Source: Diadophis punctatus similis (Eukaryota; Chordata; Lepidosauria; Squamata; Dipsadidae). Taken from it: DNA of 64,000 nt. The stretch's first letter is position 1. Every line of letters starts with the position of its first letter. The stretch is taken from assembly GCA_023053685.1 (NCBI GenBank), contig JALIGW010000059.1:2170001-2234000 (forward strand), read 5' to 3'. The position numbers were made by a program, and so were the translations under genes. Positions 50,851 through 63,100 of the stretch are shown piece by piece. Below the pieces are notes generated by a model that saw nothing but the letters and a program-made list of their open reading frames with translations, searched no databases and was not told the origin of the DNA.

Positions 50851-53340
50851 GCCGTATCATAGAATTTACCTTACGACTCAATTCAGCCCGAAAACCTCAC
50901 TTTTGACACAGAGCTCAGAAATGAAAAAGAAACACATATCCATGTTCCCCAGGTTATGGAAAACCGAATTCCCACACCATTTGCAGATCCGAGCTTTCCC
51001 TGAGGACTTAGCCCAAGGCGTTTCTCAGAATTTGCCATAGAACTCAATTCAGCCCGAAAACCTCACTTTGACATAGAGCTCAGAAATGAAAAACAAACAC
51101 ATATCCATGTTCCCCAGGGTGTGGAAAGCCAAATTACCACACCATTTTCAGGTCCGAGTTTTCCCTGAGGAATTAGCCCAAGCCGTATCTCATAATTTGC
51201 CTTAGGACTCAATTATAACAGAAAACTTCACTTTCGACACAGAGCTCAGAAATGAAAAAGAAACACATATTCATGTTCTCCAGGGTCTAGAAAGCCGAAT
51301 TCTGACACCATTTACAGATCCGAGCTTTCCCTGAGGAGTTAGCCCAAGGCGTATCATAGAATTTACTTTAAGACTCAATTCACCCCGAAAACCTCACTGT
51401 TGACACAGAGCTCAGAAATGAAAAAGAAACACAAATTCATGTTCCCTAGACTCTGGAAAGAAAAATCTCACACAATTTTTAGATCCGAACTTTCCCTGAC
51501 GAGTTAGCCCAAGCCTTATCATAGAATTTGCCTTAGAACTCAATTCAGCCAGAAAACTTCCCTTTTGACACAGAGCTCAGAAATGAAAAAGAAACACATA
51601 TTCATGTTCCCAGGGTCTGGAAAGCCAAATTCACACACCATTTTCAGATCCGAGCTTTCCCTGAGGAATTAGCCCAAGGCGTTTCTCAGAATTTGCCATA
51701 GAACTCAATTATAACAGAAAACTTCACTTTTGACACAGAGCTCAGAAATGAAATAGAAACACATATTCTTGTTCCCTAGGCTCTGGAAAGACAAAATCTC
51801 ACACAATTTTCAGATCCGAGCTTTCCCTGAGGAGTTAGCCAAAGCCTTAGCATAGAATTTGCCTTTGGACTCAATTCAGCCTGAAAACCTCACTTTTGAC
51901 ACAGAGCTCAGAAATAAAAAAGAAACACATATCCATGTTCCCCAGGGTATGGAAAACCGAATTCCCACACCATTTTCAGATCCAAGCATTCCCTGAGGAA
52001 TTAGCCCAAGCCGTATCATGGAATTTACCTTACGACTCAATTCAGCCTGAAAACCTCACTTTTGACACAGAGCTGAGAAATGAAAAAGAAACACATATCC
52101 ATGTTCCCCAGGGTATGGAAATCCAAAATCTCACACCATTTTCAGATCCAAGCATTCCCTGAGGAATTAGCCCAAGCCGTATCTCATAATTTGCCTTAGG
52201 ATTCAATTCAACCAGAAAACCTCACTTTTGACACAGAGCTGAGAAATGAAAAAGAAACACATATCCATGTTCCCCAGGGTCTGGAAAGCCAAAATCTCAC
52301 AAAATTTTCAGATCCAAGCATTCCCTGAGGAATTAGCCCAAGCCGTATCATAGAATTTACCTTACGACTCAATTCAGCCCAAAAACCTCACTTTTGACAC
52401 AGAGCTCAGAAATGAAAAAGAAACACATATCCATGTTCCCCAGGGTATGGAAAAGCAAATTCCCACACCATTTTCAGATCCGAGCAATCCCTGAGGAATT
52501 AGCCCAAGCCGTATCATAGAATTTACCTTACGACTCAATTCAGCCCGAAAACCTCACTTTTGACACAGGGCTCAGAAATGAAAAAGAAACACATATCCAT
52601 GTTCCCCAGGTTATGGAAAACCGAATTCCCACACCATTTGCCGATCCGAGCATTCCCTGAGGAATTAGCCCAAGCCGTATCATAGAATTTACCTTACGAC
52701 TCAATTCAGCCCGAAAACCTCACTTTTGACACAGAGCTCAGAAATGAAAAAGAAACACATACAGTATCCCTGTTCCCTAGGGTCTGGAAAGCCAAATTCT
52801 CACACCATTTTCAGATCCGAGCTTTCCCTGTTGAGTTAGCCCAAGCCGTATCTCAGAATTTGCCTTGGGACTCAATTCAGCCAGAAAACTTCACTTTTGA
52901 CACAGAGCTCAGAAATGAAAAAGAAACACATAGCCATGATCCCCAGGGTGTGGAAAGACAAAATCTCACACAATTTTCAGATCCGAGCTTTCCCTGAGGA
53001 GTTAGCCAAAGGCCTATCTCAGAATTTGCCATAGAAATCAATTCAGCCAGAAACTTCACTTTTGACACAGAGGTCAGAAATGAAAAACAAACACATATCC
53101 ATGTTCCCCAGGGTGTGGAAAGCCAAATTACCACACTATTTTCAGGTCCTAGTTTTCCCTGAGGAATTAGCCAAAGCCGTATCTCATAATTTGCCTTAGG
53201 GCTCAATTCAGCCAGAAAACTTCACTCTTGACACAGAGCTCAGAAATGAAAAAGAAATACATATTCATGTTCCCTAGGGTCGGGAAAGCCAAATTTTCAC
53301 ACCATTTTCAGATCCGAGCATTCCCTGAGGAATTAGCCCA
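50851..53340. repeat. 15-monomer HOR, 2,490 bp, copy 2
   Basis: Order: ttatggaaaaccg/K(50851) Kb(51017) A(51182) M(51348) N(51513) L(51678) B/F'' hybrid(51844) D'(52010) C''(52176) J'(52342) gggctcag monomer (52508) E(52674) G(52845) H(53011) cactcttgac monomer (53176). Here L is intact but B and F'' are fused (51844 begins as B with aaataaaaaag and ends ttttcagatccaagcattcc). Copies 1 and 2 therefore have the same monomer count but lost different units. Confidence 0.92.
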
Positions 53341-56300
53341 AGCCGTATCATAGAATTTACCTTACGACTCAATTCAGCCCGAAAACCTCACTATTGACAC
53401 AGAGCTCAGAAATGAAAAAGAAACACATATCCATGTTCCCCAGGGTATGGAAAACCAAATTACCACACCATTTGCCGATCCGAGCATTCCCTGAGGAATT
53501 AGCCCAAGGCGTTTCTCAGAATTTGCCATAGAACTCAATTCAGCCCGAAAACTTCACTTTTGACACAGAGCTCAGAAATGAAAAAGAAACACATATTCAT
53601 GTTCCCCAGGGTCTGGAAAGCCAAATTCTCACACCATTTTCAGATCCGAGCTTTCCCTGTGGAGTTAGCCCAAGCCGTATCTCATAATTTGCCTTAGGAT
53701 TCAATTCAACCAGAAAACTTCACTTTTGACACAGAGCTCAGAAATGAAAAAGAAACACATATTCATGTTCCCCAGGGTCTGGAAAGCCAAAATCTCACAA
53801 AATTTTCAGATCCAAGCATTCCCTGAGGAATTAGCCCAAGCCGTATCAGAGAATTTACCTTACGACTCAATTCAGCCCGAAAACCTCACTTTTGACACAG
53901 AGCTCAGAAATGAAAAAGAAACACATATCCATGTTCCCCAGGGTATGGAAAGCCGAATTCCCACACCATTTGCAGATCTGAGCTTTCCCTGAGGACTTAG
54001 CCCAAGGCGTTTCTCAGAATTTGCCATAGAACTCAATTCAGCCCGAAAACCTCACTTTTGACATAGAGCTCAGAAATGAAAAACAAACACATATCCATGT
54101 TCCCCAGGGTGTGGAAAGCCAAATTACCACACCATTTTCAGGTCCGAGTTTTCCCTGAGGAATTAGCCCAAGCCGTATCTCATAATTTGCCTTAGGACTC
54201 AATTATAACAGAAAACTTCACTTTTGACACAGAGCTCAGAAATGAAAAAGAAACACATATTCATGTTCCCAGGGTCTGGAAAGCCAAATTCTCACACCAT
54301 TTTCAGATCCGAGCTTTCCCTGAGGAATTAGCCCAAGGCGTTTCTCAGAATTTGCCATAGAACTCAATTATAACAGAAAACTTCACTTTTGACACAGAGC
54401 TCAGAAATGAAATAGAAACACACATTCTTGTTCCCTAGGCTCTGGAAAGACAAAATCTCACACAATTTTCAGATCCGAGCTTTCCCTGAGGAGTTAGCCA
54501 AAGCCTTATCATAGAATTTGCCTTTGGACTCAATTCAGCCCGAAAACCTCACTTTTGACACAGAGCTGAGAAATGAAAAAGAAACACATATCCATGTTCC
54601 CCAGGGTATGGAAAACCGAATTCCCACACCATTTGCCGATCCGAGCATTCCCTGAGGAATTAGCCCAAGCCGTATCTCATAATTTGCCTTAGGATTCAAT
54701 TCAACCAGAAAAGTTCACTTTTGACACAGAGCTCAGAAATGAAAAAGAAACACATATCCATGTAACCCAGGGTCTGGAAAGCCAAAATCTCACAAAATTT
54801 TCAGATCCAAGCATTCCCTGAGGAATTAGCCCAAGCCGTATCATAGAATTTACCTTAAGACTCAATTCAGCCTGAAAACCTCACTTTTGACACAGAGCTG
54901 AGAAATGAAAAAGAAACACATATCCATGTTCCCCAGGGTATGGAAAGCCAAAATCTCACACCATTTTCAGATCCAAGCATTCCCTGAGGAATTAGCCCAA
55001 GCCGTATCTCATAATTTGCCTTAGGATTCAATTCAACCAGAAAAGTTCACTTTTGACACAGAGCTCAGAAATGAAAAAGAAACACATATTCATGTTCCCC
55101 AGGGTCTGGAAAGCCAAAATCTCACAAAATTTTCAGATCCAAGCATTCCCTGAGGAATTAGCCCAAGCCGTATCATAGAATTTACCTTATGACTCAATTC
55201 AGCCCAAAAACCTCACTTTTGACACAGAGCTCAGAAATGAAAAAGAAACACATATACATGTTCCCCAGGGTATGGAAAAGCAAATTCCCACACCATTTTC
55301 AGATCCGAGCAATCCCTGAGGAATTAGCCCAAGCCGTATCATAGAATTTACCTTACGACTCTATTCAGCCCGAAAACCTCACTTTTGACACAGAGCTCAG
55401 AAATGAAAAAGAAACAGATATCCATGTTCCCCAGGGTATGGAAAACCGAATTCCCACACCATTTGCAGATCCGAGCATTCCCTGATGAATTAGCCCAAGC
55501 CGTATCATAGAATTTACCTTACGACTCAATTCAGCCCGAAAACCTCACTTTTGACACAGAGCTCAGAAATGAAAAAGAAACACATACAGTATTCCTGTTC
55601 CCTAGGGTCTGGAAAGCCAAATTCTCACACCATTTTCAGATCCGAGCTTTCCCTGTTGAGTTAGCCTAAGCCGTATCTCAGAATTTGCCTTGGGACTCAA
55701 TTCAGCCAGAAAACTTCACTTTTGATACAGAGCTCAGAAATGAAAAAGAAACACATACAGTATCCGTGTTCCCTAGGGTCTGGAAAGCCAAATTCTCACA
55801 CCATTTTCAGATCCGAGCTTTCCCTGTTGAGTTAGCCCAAGCCGTATCTCAGAATTTGCCTTGGGACTCAATTCAGCCAGAAAACTTCACTTTTGACACA
55901 GAGCTCAGAAATGAAAAAGAAACACATAGCCATGATCCCCAGGGTGTGGAAAGACAAAATCTCACACAATTTTCAGATCCGAGCTTTTCCTGAGGAGTTA
56001 GCCAAAGGCCTATCTCAGAATTTGCCATAGAAATCAATTCAGCCAGAAACTTCACTTTTGACACAGAGGTCAGAAATGAAAAACAAACACATATCCATGT
56101 TCCCCAGGGTGTGGAAAGCCAAATTACCACACTATTTTCAGGTCCTAGTTTTCCCTGAGGAATTAGCCAAAGCCGTATCTCATAATTTGCCTTAGGACTC
56201 AATTCAGCCAGAAAACTTCACTCTTGACACAGAGCTCAGAAATGAAAAAGAAATACATATTCATGTTCCCTAGGGTCGGGAAAGCCAAATTTTCACACCA

Positions 56301-56669
56301 TTTTCAGATCCGAGCATTCCCTGAGGAATTAGCCCAAGCCGTATCATAGAATTTACCTTACGACTCAATTCAGCCCGAAAACCTCACTTTTGACACAGAG
56401 CTCAGAAATGAAAAAGAAACACATATCCATGTTCCCCAGGGTGTGGAAAGCCAAATTACCACACCATTTTCAGGTCCGAGTTTTCCCTGAGGAATTAGCC
56501 CAAGCCGTATCTCATAATTTGCCTTAGGACTCAATTATAACAGAAAACTTCACTTTCGACACAGAGCTCAGAAATGAAAAAGAAACACATATTCATGTTC
56601 TCCAGGGTCTAGAAAGCCGAATTCTGACACCATTTACAGATCCGAGCTTTCCCTGAGGAGTTAGCCCAA
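53341..56669. repeat. Right domain: continuation to the last M monomer
   Basis: About 20 monomers: cactattgac (53,391), Kb/C-like, C' with tcagagaatt (53,846), K-like, Kb, A with cccagggtc, L (cacattcttg), B with gagctgag, C, a gtaaccc variant (about 54,764), D', C and J', then cagatatcc, and two consecutive 171-bp E-type monomers (cagta at 55,587 and 55,758), G(55841), H, cactcttgac and A before M at 56670. The marker tcagagaatt recurs at 33,093, 53,846 and 59,989 with the same flanks (offsets 20,753 and 6,143 bp), so longer-range copies exist. Confidence 0.85.
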
Positions 56670-57157
56670 GGCGTATCATAGAATTTACTTTAAGACTCAA
56701 TTCACCCCGAAAACCTCACTGTTGACACAGAGCTCAGAAATGAAAAAGAAACACAAATTCATGTTCCCTAGACTCTGGAAAGAAAAATCTCACACAATTT
56801 TTAGATCCGAACTTTCCCTGACGAGTTAGCCCAAGCCTTATCATAGAATTTGCCTTGGGACTCAATTCAGCCCGAAAACTTCACTTTTGACACAGAAGTC
56901 AGAAATGAAAAAGAAACAGATATCCCTGTTCCCTAGTGTCTGGAAACCCGAATTCTCACGCCATTTTCAGATCCAAGCTTTCCCTGAGGATTTAGCCCAA
57001 GCCGTATCATAGAATTTACCAATTCAGCCAGAAAACTTCACTTTTGACACAGAGCTCAGAAATGAAAAAGAAACACATATTCCTGTTCCCTAGCGTCTGG
57101 AAAGCCTAATTCTCACGCCATTTTCAGATCCGAGCTTTCCCTGAGGAATTAGCCCAA
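56670..57157. repeat. M monomer followed by two diverged monomers, one 157 bp
   Basis: M(56670) is typical, but N does not follow. The 56835 monomer has cacagaagtc, acagatatccctg, ctagtgtctgg, cacgccatt and gaggatttag. The 57001 monomer lacks nine bases (ttacgactc or an equivalent alignment) after gaatttacc at 57,020, and has ctagcgtctgg, gcctaattc and cacgccatt. The word cacgccatt occurs only in these two monomers in the window. They are the most private pair of the right domain. Confidence 0.88.
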
Positions 57158-60100
57158 GCCGTATCAGAGAATTTACCTTACGACTCAATTCAGCCCGAAA
57201 ACCTCACTTTTGACACAGAGCTCAGAAATGAAAAAGAAACACATATCCATGTTCCCCAGGGTATGGAAAGCCGAATTCCCACACCATTTGCAGATCTGAG
57301 CTTTCCCTGAGGACTTAGCCCAAGGCGTTTCTCAGAATTTGCCATAGAACTCAATTCAGCCCGAAAACCTCACTTTTGACATAGAGCTCAGAAATGAAAA
57401 ACAAACACATATCCATGTTCCCCAGGGTGTGGAAAGCCAAATTACCACACCATTTTCAGGTCCGAGTTTTCCCTGAGGAATTAGCCCAAGCCGTATCTCA
57501 TAATTTGCCTTAGGACTCAATTATAACAGAAAACTTCACTTTTGACACAGAGCTCAGAAATGAAAAAGAAACACATATTCATGTTCCCAGGGTCTGGAAA
57601 GCCAAATTCTCACACCATTTTCAGATCCGAGCTTTCCCTGAGGAATTAGCCCAAGGCGTTTCTCAGAATTTGCCATAGAACTCAATTATAACAGAAAACT
57701 TCACTTTTGACACAGAGCTCAGAAATGAAATAGAAACACATATTCTTGTTTCCTAGGCTCTGGAAAGACAAAATCTCACACAATTTTCAGATCCGAGCTT
57801 TCCCTGAGGAGTTAGCCAAAGCCTTATCATAGAATTTGCCTTTGGACTCAATTCAGCCCGAAAACCTCACTTTTGACACAGAGCTGAGAAATGAAAAAGA
57901 AACACATATCCATGTTCCCCAGGGTATGGAAAACCGAATTCCCACACCATTTGCCGATCCGAGCATTCCCTGAGGAATTAGCCCAAGCCGTATCATAGAA
58001 TTTACCTTACGACTCAATTCAGCCCGAAAACCTCACTTTTGACACAGAGCTCAGAAATGAAAAAGAAATACATATCCATGTAACCCAGGGTCTGGAAAGC
58101 CAAAATCTCACAAAATTTTCAGATCCAAGCATTTCCTGAGGAATTAGCCCAAGCCGTATCATAGAATTTACCTTAAGACTCAATTCAGCCTGAAAACCTC
58201 ACTTTTGACACAGAGCTGAGAAATGAAAAAGAAACACATATCCATGTTCCCCAGGTTATGGAAAGCCAAAATCTCACACCATTTTCAGATCCAAGCATTC
58301 CCTGAGGAATTAGCCCAAGCCGTATCTCATAATTTGCCTTAGGATTCAATTCAACCAGAAAAGTTCACTTTTGACACAGAGCTCAGAAATGAAAAAGAAA
58401 CACATATTCATGTTCCCCAGGGTCTGGAAAGCCAAAATCTCACAAAATTTTCAGATCCAAGCATTCCCTGAGGAATTAGCCCAAGCCGTATCATAGAATT
58501 TACCTTATGACTCAATTCAGCCCAAAAACCTCACTTTTGACACAGAGCTCAGAAATGAAAAAGAAACACATATCCATGTTCCCCAGGGTATGGAAAAGCA
58601 AATTCCCACACCATTTTCAGATCCGAGCAATCCCTGAGGAATTAGCCCAAGCCGTATCATAGAATTTACCTTACGACTCAATTCAGCCCGAAAACCTCAC
58701 TTTTGACACAGGGCTCAGAAATGAAAAAGAAACACATATCCATGTTCCCCAGGTTATGGAAAACCGAATTCCCACACCATTTGCAGATCCGAGCATTCCC
58801 TGATGAATTAGCCCAAGCCGTATCATAGAATTTACCTTACGACTCAATTCAGCCCGAAAACCTCACTTTTGACACAGAGCTCAGAAATGAAAAAGAAACA
58901 CATACAGTATCCCTGTTCCCTAGGGTCTGGAAAGCCAAATTCTCACACCATTTTCAGATCCGAGCTTTCCCTGTTGAGTTAGCCCAAGCCGTATCTCAGA
59001 ATTTGTCTTGGGACTCAATTCAGCCAGAAAACTTCACTTTTGACACAGAGCTCAGAAATGAAAAAGAAACACATAGCCATGATCCCCAGGGTGTGGAAAG
59101 ACAAAATCTCACACAATTTTCAGATCCGAGCTTTCCCTGAGGAGTTAGCCAAAGGCCTATCTCAGAATTTGCCATAGAAATCAATTCAGCCAGAAACTTC
59201 ACTTTTGACACAGAGGTCAGAAATGAAAAACAAACACATATCCATGTTCCCCAGGGTGTGGAAAGCCAAATTACCACACTATTTTCAGGTCCTAGTTTTC
59301 CCTGAGGAATTAGCCAAAGCCGTATCTCATAATTTGCCTTAGGACTCAATTCAGCCAGAAAACTTCACTCTTGACACAGAGCTCAGAAATGAAAAAGAAA
59401 TACATATTCATGTTCCCTAGGGTCGGGAAAGCCAAATTTTCACACCATTTTCAGATCCGAGCATTCCCTGAGGAATTAGCCCAAGCCGTATCATAGAATT
59501 TACCTTACGACTCAATTCAGCCCGAAAACCTCACTATTGACACAGAGCTCAGAAATGAAAAAGAAACACATATCCATGTTCCCCAGGGTATGGAAAACCA
59601 AATTACCACACCATTTGCCGATCCGAGCATTCCCTGAGGAATTAGCCCAAGGCGTTTCTCAGAATTTGCCATAGAACTCAATTCAGCCCGAAAACTTCAC
59701 TTTTGACACAGAGCTCAGAAATGAAAAAGAAACACATATTCATGTTCCCCAGGGTCTGGAAAGCCAAATTCTCACACCATTTTCAGATCCGAGCTTTCCC
59801 TGTGGAGTTAGCCCAAGCCGTATCTCATAATTTGCCTTAGGATTCAATTCAACCAGAAAACTTCACTTTTGACACAGAGCTCAGAAATGAAAAAGAAACA
59901 CATATTCATGTTCCCCAGGGTCTGGAAAGCCGAAATCTCACAAAATTTTCAGATCCAAGCATTCCCTGAGGAATTAGCCCAAGCCGTATCAGAGAATTTA
60001 CCTTACGACTCAATTCAGCCCGAAAACCTTTCTTTTGACACAGAGCTCAGAAATGAAAAAGAAACACATATCCATGTTCCCCAGGGTATGGAAAGCCGAA

Positions 60101-63100
60101 TTCCCACACCATTTGCAGATCTGAGCTTTCCCTGAGGACTTAGCCCAAGGCGTTTCTCAGAATTTGCCATGGAACTCAATTCAGCCCGAAAACCTCACTT
60201 TTGACATAGAGCTCAGAAATGAAAAACAAACACATATCCATGTTCCCCAGGGTGTGGAAAGCCAAATTACCACACCATTTTCAGGTCCGAGTTTTCCCTG
60301 AGGAATTAGCCCAAGCCGTATCTCATAATTTGCCTTAGGACTCAATTATAACAGAAAACTTCACTTTTGACACAGAGCTCAGAAATGAAAAAGAAACACA
60401 TATTCATGTTCCCAGGGTCTGGAAAGCCAAATTCTCACACCATTTTCAGATCCGAGCTTTCCCTGAGGAATTAGCCCAAGGCGTTTCTCAGAATTTGCCA
60501 TAGAACTCAATTATAACAGAAAACTTCACTTTTGACACAGAGCTCAGAAATGAAATAGAAACACATATTCTTGTTCCCTAGGCTCTGGAAAGACAAAATC
60601 TCACACAATTTTCAGATCCGAGCTTTCCCTGAGGAGTTAGCCAAAGCCTTATCATAGAATTTGCCTTTGGACTCAATTCAGCCCGAAAACCTCACTTTTG
60701 ACACAGAGCTGAGAAATGAAAAAGAAACACATATCCATGTTCCCCAGGGTATGGAAAACCGAATTCCCACACCATTTGCCGATCTGAGCATTCCCTGAGG
60801 AATTAGCCCAAGCCGTATCATAGAATTTACCTTACGACTCAATTCAGCCCGAAAACCTCACTTTTGACACAGAGCTCAGAAATGAAAAACAAATACATAT
60901 CCATGTAACCCAGGGTCTGGAAAGCCAAAATCTCACAAAATTTTCAGATCCGAGCTTTCCCTGAGGACTTAGCCCAAGGCGTTTCTCAGAATTTGCCATA
61001 GAACTCAATTCAGCCCGAAAACCTCACTTTTGACATAGAGCTCAGAAATGAAAAACAAACACATATCCATGTTCCCCAGGGTGTGGAAAGCCAAATTACC
61101 ACACCATTTTCAGGTCCGAGTTTTCCCTGAGGAATTAGCCCAAGCCGTATCTCATAATTTGCCTTAGGACTCAAATATAACAGAAAACTTCACTTTTGAC
61201 ACAGAGCTCAGAAATGAAAAAGAAACACATATTCATGTTCCCAGGGTCTGGAAAGCCAAATTCTCACACCATTTTCAGATCCGAGCTTTCCCTGAGGAAT
61301 TAGCCCAAGGCGTTTCTCAGAATTTGCCATAGAACTCAATTATAACAGAAAACTTCACTTTTGACACAGAGCTCAGAAATGAAATAGAAACACATATTCT
61401 TGTTCCCTAGGCTCTGGAAAGACAAAATCTCACACAATTTTCAGATCCGAGCTTTCCCTGAGGAGTTAGCCAAAGCCTTATCATAGAATTTGCCTTTGGA
61501 CTCAATTCAGCCCGAAAACCTCACTTTTGACACAGAGCTGAGAAATGAAAAAGAAACACATATCCATGTTCCCCAGGGTATGGAAAACCGAATTCCCACA
61601 CCATTTGCCGATCCGAGCATTCCCTGAGGAATTAGCCCAAGCCGTATCTCATAATTTGCCTTAGGATTCAATTCAACCAGAAAAGTTCACTTTTGACACA
61701 GAGCTCAGAAATGAAAAAGAAACACATATTCATGTTCCCCAGGGTCTGGAAAGCCAAAATCTCACAAAATTTTCAGATCCAAGCATTCCCTGAGGAATTA
61801 GCGCAAGCCGTATCATAGAATTTACCTTATGATTCAATTCAGCCCAAAAACCTCACTTTTGACACAGAGCTCAGAAATGAAAAAGAAACACATATCCATG
61901 TTCCCCAGGGTATGGAAAGCCAAAATCTCACACCATTTTCAGATCCAAGCATTCCCTGAGGAATTAGCCCAAGCCGTATCATAGAATTTACCTTAAGACT
62001 CAATTCAGCCTGAAAACCTCACTTTGACACAGAGCTGAGAAATGAAAAAGAAACACATATCCATGTTCCCCAGGGTATGGAAAGCCAAAATCTCACACCA
62101 TTTTCAGATCCAAGCATTCCCTGAGGAATTAGCCCAAGCCGTATCTCATAATTTGCCTTAGGATTCAATTCAACCAGAAAAGTTCACTTTTGACACAGAG
62201 CTCAGAAATGAAAAAGAAACACATATTCATGTTCCCCAGGGTCTGGAAAGCCAAAATCTCACAAAATTTTCAGATCCAAGCATTCCCTGAGGAATTAGCG
62301 CAAGCCGTATCATAGAATTTACCTTATGATTCAATTCAGCCCAAAAACCTCACTTTTGACACAGAGCTCAGAAATGAAAAAGAAACACATATACATGTTC
62401 CCCAGGGTATGGAAAAGCAAATTCCCACACCATTTTCAGATCCGAGCAATCCCTGAGGAATTAGCCCAAGCCGTATCATAGAATTTACCTTACGACTCAA
62501 TTCAGCCCGAAAACCTCACTTTTGACACAGAGCTCAGAAATGAAAAAGAAACAGATATCCATGTTCCCCAGGGTATGGAAAACCGAATTCCCACACCATT
62601 TGCAGATCCGAGCATTCCCTGATGAATTAGCCCAAGCCGTATCATAGAATTTACCTTACGACTCAATTCAGCCCGAAAACCTCACTTTTGACACAGAGCT
62701 CAGAAATGAAAAAGAAACACATACAGTATTCCTGTTCCCTAGGGTCTGGAAAGCCAAATTCTCACACCATTTTCAGATCCGAGCTTTCCCTGTTGAGTTA
62801 GCCTAAGCCGTATCTCAGAATTTGCCTTGGGACTCAATTCAGCCAGAAAACTTCACTTTTGATACAGAGCTCAGAAATGAAAAAGAAACACATAGCCATG
62901 ATCCCCAGGGTGTGGAAAGACAACATCTCACACAATTTTCAGATCCGAGCTTTCCCTGAGGAGTTAGCCAAAGGCCTATCTCAGAATTTGCCATAGAAAT
63001 CAATTCAGCCAGAAACTTCACTTTTGACACAGAGGTCAGAAATGAAAAAGAAACACATATCCATGTTCCCCAGGGTGTGGAAAGCCAAATTTTCACACCA

